Assembly (NCBI GenBank): GCA_001899175.1 | Contig: MKVH01000013.1 | Coordinates: 186,001-250,000, forward strand | Direction: 5' to 3' | Length of the DNA: 64,000 nt | Origin: Candidatus Kapaibacterium thiocyanatum | Lineage (GTDB): Bacteria; Bacteroidota; Ignavibacteria; Kapaibacteriales; Kapaibacteriaceae | Shown: positions 22,101 to 30,224 of the stretch, piece by piece | How positions within the stretch are numbered: position 1 is the stretch's first letter | Layout: each line of letters starts with the position of its first letter | Program-made: the position numbers and the translations under genes | Notes under the pieces: generated by a model | Database searches by the model: none | The model's input: only the letters and a program-made list of their open reading frames with translations | Told to the model about the DNA's origin: nothing

Positions 22101-24863
22101 GCTGGGTTCCCAGCCCGTGATGTCGAACTGCTGCGTGGCACCGTGACCAATGTAGTTCATCCACTGTACACCCGTATTGAGCTGCTGGGTGATGAGGAAG
22201 CCGATGTTGGCCGGTGCGGTGTACTTGCAGAGCGTGACGGAGTCCATGCACATCGGAACCTCGGTGAACGTGTCGCCCGTTCCGAACGGATCCTGCAGCA
22301 TGTCGTAGAAGACCTGGCACATCCCTTCGTTCTCGTCTCCACCACCGACGAACATGAATCGCCGCATCCACGGAGAGAACTGTATGGTATCCGACTGGAC
22401 GATCTTGTCGACGAGCGTACTCGACTCTTCTTCGGTAAGGACAGGAAGTCTCGAGACGACCATTTCGGGAAAGGCGTAGTCACCGCCTTCAAGCAATCCG
22501 AACCAGTAATCCGACGATGGTCGACCGTAGGTAGGTACCTGGTCGGGTCTGCGCGCACCGACATTCCCTTCCTTGATGATGACACGCTGATCCCATGTTG
22601 CATTGCCGACGAGGACGGCATAGGAAGGACGGGGCTCGGGCCATGTTTCCCACGCATGACGGAGAAATTCGCGCAATGCTTCGGGAGCCCTCGATCCGGC
22701 GCCGAATTCGTCGAGGATCGCGTCGATGTCCACGACGGCCGTCGAAACCCCGTTATGACTCCTTCTGTGCGCAGCGAGGCGTTCCGCATTGGCCCGATGC
22801 ACACCGTGCGCGACGTAGATCACGTCGGCCTGTGCGTGCGGCGCACGAAGATCCGCAAGCGCGGATGCGCGTACGACCGCCACTTCGACGGCGAGGTCAT
22901 CGTTGATGTAGAGGCCGAGTGCGCGGTCCGACGGTACGCACACCGCACCTGAATAGCGCTGTCCCTGGGCATGTTCGAGGAAGCCATCCACGGCGACGAC
23001 CGGACGACTGCCGACATCGGCCGAGAGCGTCGAGGAGGCTCCGAGTACGAAGCCGTGCAGCCATATCAGTTCCGACGATGGCGTTGCCCGCTGTTCGGAG
23101 ATCCAGCTCTTCAACGATGCCGATGCCTGCGATCCGCAACCGCCGACGACGACGGTACTGCCTTGCGGAAGTGTCCGAAGTACCGTGAGAAGGGTCTCGG
23201 CGTCGGTGGAAACGGTCGTGAACGCAGTCGTCGATGAAGGTTGCCGGACGATGGCGAAGAATCCGGAGATGCTATCGATGGAGATCATCTCGTCGTTGAT
23301 GACGACCGAAGCACGATACTTCGTACCGTTCCAGTCCGTCGTCGTCCATTCACGATCGACCTTCGTGATCGATGCCCTGATGGCGTTCCCTTTCATGGAG
23401 ACGACATGCCGGGCCAGTCTGTTCATCGTCGTATCGAGCACGTAGATGTCGCGCGTCCGTGAGCCGTCGACGGGAACGCTCCATGGAGCGTTCTGTCCAC
23501 TACCGCTGGTCCGGCCGATGAAGCTGCCGTCCATAAGATACGGGAGGGCCTTGCCTTCGATCGTCACGTAGTCGACCAGAAGTTCCGAGACGTAGTCCTC
23601 CTTCGTGAAGAACTCCGGGTTGCCGACGGAGAAGGCACGCATGGAGGTTGCACCGGATGCGATGCGATTGCCGGGCAGCGTCACGGAAACGACATTCATG
23701 CCGAAGCCATCCGTGATCGTCTGCGCGCTCGCCTCGCCATCGACGGAGAGGTCCATTCTGTTGTCGGGGCTGTAGTTCCAGGCATTCGTCGATGCAGCGT
23801 AGTGCAACGAGAACCGGATACTGTCGTCCGGCTGTCCCGTTCCCGCCACGGGATACCGGAAGGTCAGACGCTCGAACGCCTTCGCATTGAGGGCATCCCA
23901 GTAGAATCCCTCGAGATAGGCATCGTCGGTCAGATAGGTCGACGAGACTTCGTCGATGCCGCTTCCGAGATGGTAGAAACCGTCGTCGCGTTCGATATGC
24001 AGGTCGACGTCGAGTGCCGGCAGTCGTGTCGTCTCCCCGGTGCAGCCTGCCAGTTCCGTCATGCGGAGATGTTCTCCCGGTCTCGTCGTCAGGAAGAACG
24101 TGCTCACCGTGTCGTGCACATTGTACCAGATGGTATCCCCTTCCGGTCTGCGTCCGCGGAAGAGAATCGTATCGGATGCCGTCAGCGTTCCGGAGCCGTC
24201 GCCATCGATGATGAAGATGTGCCGTTCGATTCCCTTCTGGAACAGGGTCAGCGTGGCCAGCGGAGCACCGGTCAGCGCCGGTTCCACGGCAAGGATGGCC
24301 GTACCCGTCGACCGTGCGATGCCGTCACGGGACGTCATGAGCTTCACATGGGGACGTGAAGGATCGATCCACGAGGGATCGATGATCCGCTGTATTGCAT
24401 CCGTCCGTTTTGCGGATACCTCCCGTTCCTCCCAACCTGGATTCAGGAGCGGGTTGGCCCATGCGGGCAATGTCCATGTCTTCGCCGAACGGACGAGGTT
24501 GCGCTCGAAGGTCACACGGACCGTCGCACTGTCGGCACGTTGCCATCCGTCACCATTCCGTCGCCACGGCTGCACGGCTAGCGTCGCCATGGTATGGTTT
24601 CCGTAACGTCCCGTGCGTACGATCGTCACGCCGAAGTCCCCTTTGCCGAGAGTATCCATCTCGGCCGGCCGGCCGGCCTTCCATCTGTATACGGTCATGC
24701 GTGCGGAGACATTCCCCTCATCCGGGACGACGACGGACCACTCCGACGTCAGTGCCTTCGCCGACAACGTGGCGGTGAGCCCTTGTGCGGAAGCGTCGGC
24801 AGTCGTTGCCCTGGAGGATGCCGAAACGGCGCACAGAACGGCAAGCAGTAGCAGAATATGCAT
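19152..24863 (-). CDS. Gingipain-family (C25) cysteine peptidase with T9SS C-terminal sorting domain
   Basis: This is the largest gene in the window, 1903 residues. An N-terminal signal peptide (hydrophobic core MHILLLLAVLCAVSA) is followed by beta-rich domains that resemble the N-terminal region of PorU-like proteins, including an HIFIIDGDGSGTLTASDTI segment. The C25 catalytic region has the His motif YIGHGATQQ near residue 907 and the Cys motif ATYACQTG near 934. Long beta-sandwich regions follow. The last 90 residues are a type IX sorting domain (APNPSSGPVTF, then VWDGRGADGQSLPTGTYFYRI). It is therefore probably secreted by T9SS as a surface protease; a PorU sortase role is possible but the length is well above typical PorU. 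The ATG at 24863 is preferred over an upstream in-frame GTG because it places the signal peptide correctly. Confidence 0.85.
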   Translation of the reverse strand: MHILLLLAVLCAVSASSRATTADASAQGLTATLSAKALTSEWSVVVPDEGNVSARMTVYRWKAGRPAEMDTLGKGDFGVTIVRTGRYGNHTMATLAVQPWRRNGDGWQRADSATVRVTFERNLVRSAKTWTLPAWANPLLNPGWEEREVSAKRTDAIQRIIDPSWIDPSRPHVKLMTSRDGIARSTGTAILAVEPALTGAPLATLTLFQKGIERHIFIIDGDGSGTLTASDTILFRGRRPEGDTIWYNVHDTVSTFFLTTRPGEHLRMTELAGCTGETTRLPALDVDLHIERDDGFYHLGSGIDEVSSTYLTDDAYLEGFYWDALNAKAFERLTFRYPVAGTGQPDDSIRFSLHYAASTNAWNYSPDNRMDLSVDGEASAQTITDGFGMNVVSVTLPGNRIASGATSMRAFSVGNPEFFTKEDYVSELLVDYVTIEGKALPYLMDGSFIGRTSGSGQNAPWSVPVDGSRTRDIYVLDTTMNRLARHVVSMKGNAIRASITKVDREWTTTDWNGTKYRASVVINDEMISIDSISGFFAIVRQPSSTTAFTTVSTDAETLLTVLRTLPQGSTVVVGGCGSQASASLKSWISEQRATPSSELIWLHGFVLGASSTLSADVGSRPVVAVDGFLEHAQGQRYSGAVCVPSDRALGLYINDDLAVEVAVVRASALADLRAPHAQADVIYVAHGVHRANAERLAAHRRSHNGVSTAVVDIDAILDEFGAGSRAPEALREFLRHAWETWPEPRPSYAVLVGNATWDQRVIIKEGNVGARRPDQVPTYGRPSSDYWFGLLEGGDYAFPEMVVSRLPVLTEEESSTLVDKIVQSDTIQFSPWMRRFMFVGGGDENEGMCQVFYDMLQDPFGTGDTFTEVPMCMDSVTLCKYTAPANIGFLITQQLNTGVQWMNYIGHGATQQFDITGWEPSELSNTGRYGILATYACQTGAYSNPSTLCKNGQYLVEPGKGFVAAVGGTGWEFKIAVSMLHYNIHQQIRDAKIRGVGDLIYAAKQSFARRGDREGYNTVMQYCVLGDPFTRIRMDTIPDVYARRQDLVIADRTNDLQLTEDDSIAVISLTVHNAGIGTTLPLLVRCIRTFEAYADTTEMMIDNGICGSAVLRCSLDIAGMTGEHNLVFDLDPTGVFSDENRANNRLTAVMTVFSRSVLPVEPQRWWDMPIMNPVFRVLDPQSTETKTLDVEFAITTAVDTTDATTVMRSQPSEITRTGSVVDWSPTLILEPDRQYWMSARLVDRVNGTTSSRIWIPFSASERTGLGQDEQRLRQHGSGLRPATAGAVAYDDDNKGYVLGSRELELFVRSSGVGVTNPDSVQIVRTFQVRLDGIYYRDNNYLRGLNIVVFGPYDTIPRAIRWYDTWQFPQPPEAGHNGSTREFLTFMRDSIGADDRVVVAACDEAFSGFVKDGNIDTLRETLRMYGSMYEDSLRNNSSYVLVGRRGLGRGAAVEGWKGAPDSMVKITTKLPFYRRNGFVESDWFGPVKRIASIQVGGDGMAGGMRTVLYGRRRDGSVDSLTSFEDGTGTWNDVGSGTDYLAVQTRTELTHVADSQREPVLRSVDAVVVPADEWSIERGAITVPAEEVLRGDTVGVTYRVRNVMRSYASSRSAVTLVASGATVGEHPVDVTMPLPAMAANTTFDTTIAIPTAALGERSTISATANEGNVHPELYAYNNTSAIVLTIGEDDVPPTITVMADQRIVRDGDFILTEPLVEVLLSDNSQLPINDSTRLTAYVNGDRIRPAVTTDFQFLSTQNVYGRYAVPDVRAAQIFRYRMDKGQNNLLVRAKDATGNEANLDMALWVSDKTQLLDALAAPNPSSGPVTFAVRLASPMANTPARVDISDVQGRMIRQLPVQLTVGTASVVWDGRGADGQSLPTGTYFYRISLTGDPSLYRTGMLVLLR

Positions 24864-24938
24864 ATGATGGGGCCCAAACGGAATGCGCCGTGATACGAAA
24901 GGTACCACGGCGCATTAACTGTTTTATTTGCCGAAAAG

Positions 24939-26285
24939 TTACGAGCGCTGACCGCCCGGGAAGGATTCGCGCATGGCGATGATGATCTTCTCGGCGACCT
25001 TGTCGGAAACGACGCGCTTGACGTTGTCGTCACTCGCGAGCGATTCAGCGATGGCTTCTTCCACCTTGCGCTTGATGAGCTCCGACGTTTCGCCGACCAG
25101 GGCTCCTGCGAGGGAGTGCATGTCCTGCGATACGTCCTTCATGGTTTCGAGCTGGTTCTTGTTCGCGTCTTCCATCTTCTTCAGCATCTTGTCCATACGT
25201 TCTTCTTCTTCCGTATAGACGAGACCGAAGGCGAGAAGGGCGAGGAGCGAACCTTCGAGGGAGATGGCCGCAAGGATGAGCGACGGCTTCGTGGCCGGGA
25301 TGAACTTCAGACCGCGAACACCGATGATGACGATGAGGATGGCGGCACCGAAGTAGGCGAAGCCCGTCACGTTGTTCGAATACTTCTCCGTGAAGTGGTG
25401 CGCCATGTACAGACGCAGACCCTTGAAGAAGGCCAGACGGTTACGGCTCCAGATGATACCGTTCGTCGTGTCCTGGATTTCCTTCAGGACGAAGTCGCTG
25501 AAGAATTCCTTCAGGCGGAGATAGAGCACTTCGTTACGGAACATCACGATGTCGACGTCCGGAGCGAAGACTTCTTCGAAGCGGATGATACGCTTGCCGT
25601 GTTGTGCTGCGACGTCCTCGTCATCCACCGACGTACGGTCCCATACGAACTTGAACGCGCTGCGCACCTGATGGGGTTCGAGGGCGGCAAGGTCGTGATC
25701 CGGCATCGTGAGGAGGTCGACGATTTCCGTCGAGAATCCCGTCTGGAGACGGATCTTGTCCTTCGTGTGATGGATTTCCCGTTCCACCTTCTGGGCCATG
25801 TAGCCGATGCCGGACGGGAGGAAGAAGGTGACGACGATGGCGAGGCCGAACCCGAGTACGATGGATAGTACCGTGAAGCCGAGGATCGGCTCGATGATGA
25901 TGGCCGATTCCCCGAGACCACCTTCACCATTGGCCTTCATGATCCACTCGCCGGCGCCCTTTGTATATCCATCGAGGGCTTCCTCACGCGTGGCCGAGGT
26001 GAAGTCGAAGATATAATCGGTCTTGATGTACTGCTTGAGCTTCTCGTTCGAGGGTACCGTTCCGGTGAACTTGTCCGTGACCACGGCAAACAAGTGCGGC
26101 TGCACTTCCTTGAAGTTGTCCTTCAACTTCTTGTCGTGGGGTTGGAACAGTGCCAACACTGCGCCTTCCACTACGCGCGGAATGATGAACGAGTATGCCC
26201 CGTACGACAAGACGACGAGAAGAGCGAGGAACACCAAAGTATGTTGTATCCCAGCCTTGTTCGGCTTGTGTGCGTTCGCTGTCAT
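24939..26285 (-). CDS. Conserved-looking membrane protein of unknown function
   Basis: I do not recognise this 448-residue protein. It has a hydrophobic span at about residues 15-35, a 100-residue non-cytoplasmic-looking region, a second span at about 136-160, a 150-residue soluble region, two adjacent spans at about 308-325 and 333-355, and a C-terminal charged, probably helical tail (EEEERMDKMLKKMEDANKN onward, then KRKVEEAIAESLAS). No catalytic motif is evident. The tail could form a coiled coil. It starts at an ATG with GATAGGAGTCGCA upstream, is divergent from lysine aminotransferase, and is followed by the C25 protease gene 75 bp downstream. Confidence 0.75.
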   Translation of the reverse strand: MTANAHKPNKAGIQHTLVFLALLVVLSYGAYSFIIPRVVEGAVLALFQPHDKKLKDNFKEVQPHLFAVVTDKFTGTVPSNEKLKQYIKTDYIFDFTSATREEALDGYTKGAGEWIMKANGEGGLGESAIIIEPILGFTVLSIVLGFGLAIVVTFFLPSGIGYMAQKVEREIHHTKDKIRLQTGFSTEIVDLLTMPDHDLAALEPHQVRSAFKFVWDRTSVDDEDVAAQHGKRIIRFEEVFAPDVDIVMFRNEVLYLRLKEFFSDFVLKEIQDTTNGIIWSRNRLAFFKGLRLYMAHHFTEKYSNNVTGFAYFGAAILIVIIGVRGLKFIPATKPSLILAAISLEGSLLALLAFGLVYTEEEERMDKMLKKMEDANKNQLETMKDVSQDMHSLAGALVGETSELIKRKVEEAIAESLASDDNVKRVVSDKVAEKIIIAMRESFPGGQRS

Positions 26286-26312
26286 TGCGACTCCTATCCC
26301 CGGATGGTTGAT

Positions 26313-26336
26313 TGAACGTTATGCTGCTGAACGTTA
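26313..26336. repeat. Direct repeat TGAACGTTA x2, with a third copy at 26501
   Basis: Two copies of TGAACGTTA, 15 bp apart, lie in the divergent gap, and a third copy lies at 26501-26509 at the start of the aminotransferase gene. Each contains the palindrome AACGTT. They could be operator half-sites or chance. Confidence 0.3.
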
Positions 26337-26367
26337 CGTGATGTTTCGAGTGCCTCACCCGAATCGT

Positions 26368-26398
26368 CGAATATATACCAAGTTTTTCGTTTCGACAA
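26368..26398 (-). promoter_or_regulatory. Bacteroidota-type promoter for the unknown membrane protein gene
   Basis: On the minus strand TTG (26398-26396), a 20-nt spacer and TATATTCG (26375-26368) match the TTG / TAnnTTTG promoter with correct spacing and one variant base. The predicted leader is about 75 nt and includes the TGAACGTTA repeats. Confidence 0.5.
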
Positions 26399-26459
26399 CA
26401 AGAACACCGACGCAGGGACGCTTCATCTCGTGCAGAGGTTCCCTGTCGGGGGCTTTCCG

Positions 26460-26467
26460 TAGTTTTG
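26460..26467 (+). promoter_or_regulatory. -7 element (TAGTTTTG) of the lysine aminotransferase gene
   Basis: TAGTTTTG is an exact TAnnTTTG match 23-41 nt before the two candidate start codons (26491, 26509). No TTG at -33 is evident. Confidence 0.5.
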
Positions 26468-26508
26468 CACACCGACTATTCGCCCGGAAAATGAAAGGAA
26501 TGAACGTT

Positions 26509-27843
26509 ATGCCCACTACATCTGGATACACTCCCCGCTTCGACGTCGCGCCCGATCAGGTCCTCGAAACCTTGCGTCGGTATATGCTCGTCGATGGCTT
26601 CGACCACGTCGTCGATCTCGAGCGGAGTCACGATGCATACTTCGTCGAAGCCCGTTCCGGCAAGGAGTTCCTCGACTTCTTCACGTGCATCGCCTCCATG
26701 CCGATCGGGATGAACCATCCGAAGATGACGGATCCCGCCTTCATCGAATTCCTCGGACGTGCCGCCCTGAACAAGCCGTCGAATTCGGATATCTATAACA
26801 CCTGGCAGGCGACGTTCGTCATGACGTTCTTCGAACTGGCCGTTCCTTCCCACTTCAAGTACAGCTTCTTCATCGATGGCGGTACGCTCGCGGTGGAGAA
26901 TGCCCTGAAGATCGCCTTCGACTGGAAGGTACGCAAGAACTTCGCGAAGGGACATCGCGCCGAGAAAGGACACAAGGTCCTGCACTTCGAACGTGCCTTC
27001 CACGGACGTTCCGGTTACTGCCTCGCGCTGACGAATACGGATCCCACGAAGACGGCATACTTCCCCCGTTTCGAATGGCCGCGCGTCGTATCGCCCTTCC
27101 TGTCCTTCCCCGTCACGGATCAGGTGCTGGAACAGGTCATCCGTCAGGAGGAGCTCGCGATACGCCAGATCAAACAAGCCCTCGTCGACAACCCCGACGA
27201 CATCGCCGCCCTGATCATCGAACCCATCCAGGGCGAAGGTGGGGACAATCACTTCCGTCCCGAATTCCTGCAATCGCTCAGGACACTGGCCGACGACAAC
27301 GACTTCCTCCTGATCTTCGACGAAGTGCAGACGGGTGTGGGGATGTCCGGACGCATGTGGGCCCATGAAGCGATCGGCGTGAAGCCCGACCTCATGTCCT
27401 TCGGCAAGAAAATGCAGGTATGCGGTGTGCTGGCAGGACCGCGTGTGGACGAAGTGCCCGACAATGCCTTCCACGTACCGAGCCGCATCAATTCCACATG
27501 GGGCGGCAGCCTCGTCGACATGGTCCGCGTTACCAGGTATCTTGAAATTATCTCCGAAGATAACCTCGTGGACAATGCGGCGAAGGTCGGTGCGCATCTG
27601 AAGAAGTCCCTGCACGATCTTGCCGCGACACATCCCGACGTGACGAACGTTCGTGGTCTCGGTCTGTTCTGCGCCTTCGACCTTCCGGATACGGCATCAC
27701 GGAAGACCTTCCTGGACAAGGCCTACGATAACGGCCTGCTCCTCGTGGGCAGCGGCACGAGAAGCGTCCGCTTCCGTCCCGCACTGAACATCACCACCGA
27801 ACTCGTCGACAAGGGCCTGGACATCATCCGCAAGCTGCTCTGA
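26509..27843 (+). CDS. lat: L-lysine 6-aminotransferase (class III PLP enzyme)
   Basis: LAT moves the epsilon-amino group of lysine to 2-oxoglutarate, giving 2-aminoadipate semialdehyde (piperideine carboxylate) and glutamate. The 444-residue product has the family N-terminus RRYMLVDGFDHVVDLERS, the acceptor-site TFFIDGG-type block (SFFIDGGTLAVENALK), FDEVQTGVGMSG and the PLP lysine at residue 300 in SFGKKMQVCG. The motif spacing and LDFFTCIASMPIGMNHP segment match LAT rather than ornithine or GABA aminotransferases. The ATG at 26509 is chosen because AAAGGA lies 9-10 nt upstream; ATGs at 26500 and 26491 are also in frame. It stands alone, so degradation or osmolyte synthesis cannot be told apart. 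Confidence 0.88.
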   Translation: MPTTSGYTPRFDVAPDQVLETLRRYMLVDGFDHVVDLERSHDAYFVEARSGKEFLDFFTCIASMPIGMNHPKMTDPAFIEFLGRAALNKPSNSDIYNTWQATFVMTFFELAVPSHFKYSFFIDGGTLAVENALKIAFDWKVRKNFAKGHRAEKGHKVLHFERAFHGRSGYCLALTNTDPTKTAYFPRFEWPRVVSPFLSFPVTDQVLEQVIRQEELAIRQIKQALVDNPDDIAALIIEPIQGEGGDNHFRPEFLQSLRTLADDNDFLLIFDEVQTGVGMSGRMWAHEAIGVKPDLMSFGKKMQVCGVLAGPRVDEVPDNAFHVPSRINSTWGGSLVDMVRVTRYLEIISEDNLVDNAAKVGAHLKKSLHDLAATHPDVTNVRGLGLFCAFDLPDTASRKTFLDKAYDNGLLLVGSGTRSVRFRPALNITTELVDKGLDIIRKLL

Positions 27844-27866
27844 CGAACGCCCCGTCGCCATACGAC

Positions 27867-27899
27867 AAGGGGCTCGTACCATACCGGTACGAGCCCCTT
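27867..27899. terminator. Bidirectional intrinsic terminator between lat and nrnA
   Basis: A perfect 14-bp stem (AAGGGGCTCGTACC and its complement) encloses the loop ATACC, followed by CTTCGTTT on the plus strand. It lies between convergent genes and can serve both. Confidence 0.85.
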
Positions 27900-27945
27900 C
27901 TTCGTTTCAGGGTTCCTGGATCTCCGTTCGGGAACATCTATCCGT

Positions 27946-28941
27946 TCACTGGAGATACCGCTCCGCAGCGGCGACGACATCGCGAACGGCCTGGTCGAGA
28001 CCGACACCCTTGATGCGCGCCCCGGCGGCATAGACGTGTCCCCCACCCCCGAAGGAGGCGGCGAGATCGCGCACGTAGGTGTCGCCTTTCGACCGGAACG
28101 AACATTTGATCATGCCGTCGAGCTCGACGATCATCACACCCATACGGACTCCGGCGATGGCGAGCGTATGATGGACATAGCCTTCGACGTCGTCCACACT
28201 GCAACGATGCGTCTTCAGATCGTTGCGTGTGATGACCATGACGCAAAGCCTGCCGTCATAGAATGTCTTCAGACTCGTGAGGGCCTGTCCGAGCATCCGC
28301 GTACGTTCGATACCGGATTGATTGAACACTTCCTCGTATGCACGGACCGGATCCGCACCACCGTCGATGAGCGTGGCAACGCGTCGATGAAGCTCCGACG
28401 TCGTCCGCGGAAAACGGAAGCCTCCCGTATCGGTCATGATGCCGGTGTAGAGACATACGCTGACCGCCCTCATCGCGGCGCCTGCATGGGGCAACAGGAT
28501 GGGAACGAGCATGTCGCACGTCGCCGCTGCATCCGTATCGACGACCTGGATATGGGCGAAGGCATCCGGCATCGTATGGTGATCGATGTTGATGATCTTC
28601 GCCGCGGACGAAGCGATGGCGGCACCGAGCGTGTCCAGTCGTTTCAGCGTATTCAGGTCGAGGACGATGATCGTATCCACGCTGTGGATCAGGGCATCGT
28701 GTGCAGACGGAGAATAGACTTCCATATCCGTGGCGCCGGGCATCCACAGCATGTTCACCGGAGCCGGACTCGGAAGGATGACGGTAACCGAGGCACCGAG
28801 TGCCTTCAGCGTGTGCCAGGTCGCAAGTGCACTGCCGACGGCGTCTCCGTCGGGATTGACGTGCGTGGTGATGATGCATCGCTCGACGTAGGTGAGGGCA
28901 TCGGTCGCACGACGATAGGCAAGGGCTAGTTCGGAATCCAT
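27946..28941 (-). CDS. nrnA: DHH/DHHA1 phosphoesterase, NrnA-like oligoribonuclease/pAp phosphatase
   Basis: The 331-residue protein has the DHH-family motifs: HVNPDGDAVGS (motif I), IVLDLNTLKRL (motif II), INIDHH (motif III) and YTGIMTDTGGFR (motif IV). The DHHA1 substrate-binding motif SFGGGGHVYAAG is near the C-terminus. This layout fits NrnA, which degrades nanoRNA and dephosphorylates 3'-phosphoadenosine 5'-phosphate. A c-di-AMP phosphodiesterase activity of related proteins cannot be excluded, but no GGDEF or PAS domain is present. The start codon is only 4 nt after TAGCTTTG, without a Shine-Dalgarno sequence. It is divergent from the PASTA protein gene. Confidence 0.9.
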   Translation of the reverse strand: MDSELALAYRRATDALTYVERCIITTHVNPDGDAVGSALATWHTLKALGASVTVILPSPAPVNMLWMPGATDMEVYSPSAHDALIHSVDTIIVLDLNTLKRLDTLGAAIASSAAKIINIDHHTMPDAFAHIQVVDTDAAATCDMLVPILLPHAGAAMRAVSVCLYTGIMTDTGGFRFPRTTSELHRRVATLIDGGADPVRAYEEVFNQSGIERTRMLGQALTSLKTFYDGRLCVMVITRNDLKTHRCSVDDVEGYVHHTLAIAGVRMGVMIVELDGMIKCSFRSKGDTYVRDLAASFGGGGHVYAAGARIKGVGLDQAVRDVVAAAERYLQ

Positions 28942-28945
28942 AGTT

Positions 28946-28974
28946 CAAAGCTACGCATCCGTGGTCGTTGCAAA
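28946..28974 (-). promoter_or_regulatory. Promoter TTTG-N17-TAGCTTTG placing nrnA as a leaderless mRNA
   Basis: On the minus strand TTTG (28974-28971) and TAGCTTTG (28953-28946) are 17 nt apart, and the latter ends 4 nt before the ATG. The transcription start would fall at or next to the A of the ATG. Confidence 0.5.
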
Positions 28975-28977
28975 CGC

Positions 28978-28985
28978 TATATTTG
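28978..28985 (+). promoter_or_regulatory. -7 element (TATATTTG) 4 nt before the PASTA protein start
   Basis: TATATTTG, an exact TAnnTTTG match, ends 4 nt before the ATG at 28990 with GGCC between. It lies back to back with the divergent nrnA promoter. Confidence 0.5.
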
Positions 28986-28989
28986 GGCC

Positions 28990-29730
28990 ATGTCCACTGC
29001 AGCCCACCATCCCGTCACGTGGAAACGTACGTACGTCACCATTGCCTGCGTGGTGGCCGGCCTCCTGTCCATCGGCATCATCGTGGATCAGTTCGTACTG
29101 CCGCTCATCGTCAGTTCCACGGAAGTCATCCAGCTCCCGAACGTCGTGGGCAAGGACATCGATGCGGTTCGCCAGCAACTCCAGGGGCTCGGACTCCAGG
29201 TGATGGACGTCCGCGAGCAGTACAGCGACAAGGTGGTGAAGGGCCGGATCATGTCGCAGAACCCCTATCCCGGGGCGACGGTCAAGGAAGGCCGGCGTGT
29301 CTACCTCACGGTGAGCAAGGGCATCGAAACCGTTCGCGTACCGGACCTTTCCGGCGTGAATCTGCGTGATGCGCGTCTGACCCTGATGCGGCTGGGCCTG
29401 AACATGGGCAACATCTCATATGAATACAGTGATTCCATCGCATCGAACCGTGTGCTCGCACAGGGCATTCCGGTGGACGCCCAGCTACCGTACGGCGGTT
29501 CGATCGACGTCGTCGTCAGCCAGGGGCCGAACGGCATCCACGTACCCGACGTCTTCGGAATGAGTGTGGACGAAGCACGCCAGGCTCTCGAGCAGTCGGG
29601 GCTCCAGCTCGGCATCATCGCAGAGTCATCGAGCGGTGCCTTCGACCCACGCACCGTGATTTCGCAGACACCACGCGCCGACTCCGTCGTTCCCAGCGGT
29701 ACGGCCATTTCCATCACGATCGTCAAGTAG
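28990..29730 (+). CDS. Membrane-anchored protein with three PASTA domains
   Basis: The 246-residue protein has a short cytoplasmic head, one membrane span at about residues 14-36, and three PASTA domains at about 48-111, 115-178 and 183-246. Each carries the pattern VPNVVG / VPDLSG / VPDVFG, an SQ-type turn and a final VSKG or VSQG. PASTA domains bind peptidoglycan fragments, as in Ser/Thr kinases of the PknB type or penicillin-binding proteins, but this protein has neither a kinase nor a transpeptidase domain. Such stand-alone PASTA proteins are common in FCB genomes; the role is unknown, plausibly wall sensing or septal localisation. It is followed after 1 bp by sixA. Confidence 0.9.
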   Translation: MSTAAHHPVTWKRTYVTIACVVAGLLSIGIIVDQFVLPLIVSSTEVIQLPNVVGKDIDAVRQQLQGLGLQVMDVREQYSDKVVKGRIMSQNPYPGATVKEGRRVYLTVSKGIETVRVPDLSGVNLRDARLTLMRLGLNMGNISYEYSDSIASNRVLAQGIPVDAQLPYGGSIDVVVSQGPNGIHVPDVFGMSVDEARQALEQSGLQLGIIAESSSGAFDPRTVISQTPRADSVVPSGTAISITIVK

Positions 29731-29731
29731 G

Positions 29732-30220
29732 ATGATGCAACAACTCATCGTCATGCGCCATGCCACGGCCGAGGCCAAGGCAGCGAACGGACGTGACCGC
29801 GACCGGGATCTTACGGCCGACGGAATCGAGGAAGCGGACCTGATGGGTATCGTCCTGCACCGCATGCTCAACGACATCCCCGTCATCGTGAGCAGCGAAT
29901 ACGTGAGGGCGCAACGGACGGCCGCTGCGGTATCGTCCGCCTTCGCCGCCGTGAACGTGTCGGTCGATAACAGGTTGAATGCGGACCGTACCGTGGCCGA
30001 TATGATGGAAGTCATCGACGAAGCAGACGCCTCCTCCCTGATCCTCGTCGCCCACATGCCCGTCGTCGCGGAGCTCGTCGAACGCTATACCGGAAGCCCT
30101 GCATCGTCCCTGATGATGGCTCCCGCCACATGCATCGTGCTTGCACTGGAATCGAAGCGCCGGCGTTTCGGTATACTTCAGGGAATGCTGTCCGCCAATC
30201 TCGCCCGCCGGATCATCTGA
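29732..30220 (+). CDS. sixA: SixA-type phosphohistidine phosphatase (histidine phosphatase superfamily)
   Basis: The 162-residue protein opens with LIVMRHATAEAKAA, the RHG-type catalytic motif (His10), followed by DRDLTADG. It has VSSEYVRAQRTAAAV, ADRTVADMMEVI and the second catalytic histidine in LILVAHMPVVAELV. These features and the small size fit SixA, which removes phosphate from phosphohistidine on proteins. No histidine phosphotransfer system is adjacent, so the substrate is unknown. It begins 1 bp after the PASTA gene and is probably co-transcribed with it. The 3' end nearly touches the convergent Rieske gene (4 bp apart). Confidence 0.85.
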   Translation: MMQQLIVMRHATAEAKAANGRDRDRDLTADGIEEADLMGIVLHRMLNDIPVIVSSEYVRAQRTAAAVSSAFAAVNVSVDNRLNADRTVADMMEVIDEADASSLILVAHMPVVAELVERYTGSPASSLMMAPATCIVLALESKRRRFGILQGMLSANLARRII

Positions 30221-30224
30221 GAGA

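Noticed and set aside
19152-24863. Naming the C25 protease PorU
   Set aside because: The catalytic motifs and sorting tail fit either PorU or a gingipain-like cargo, and the 1903-residue length is well above PorU as I know it, so the family name is kept broad.
26023-26490. In-frame extension of lat upstream to 26023
   Set aside because: The extra 156 codons cross the divergent promoter region and lie opposite the start of the membrane-protein gene; family homology starts after 26509 and the promoter element lies at 26460.
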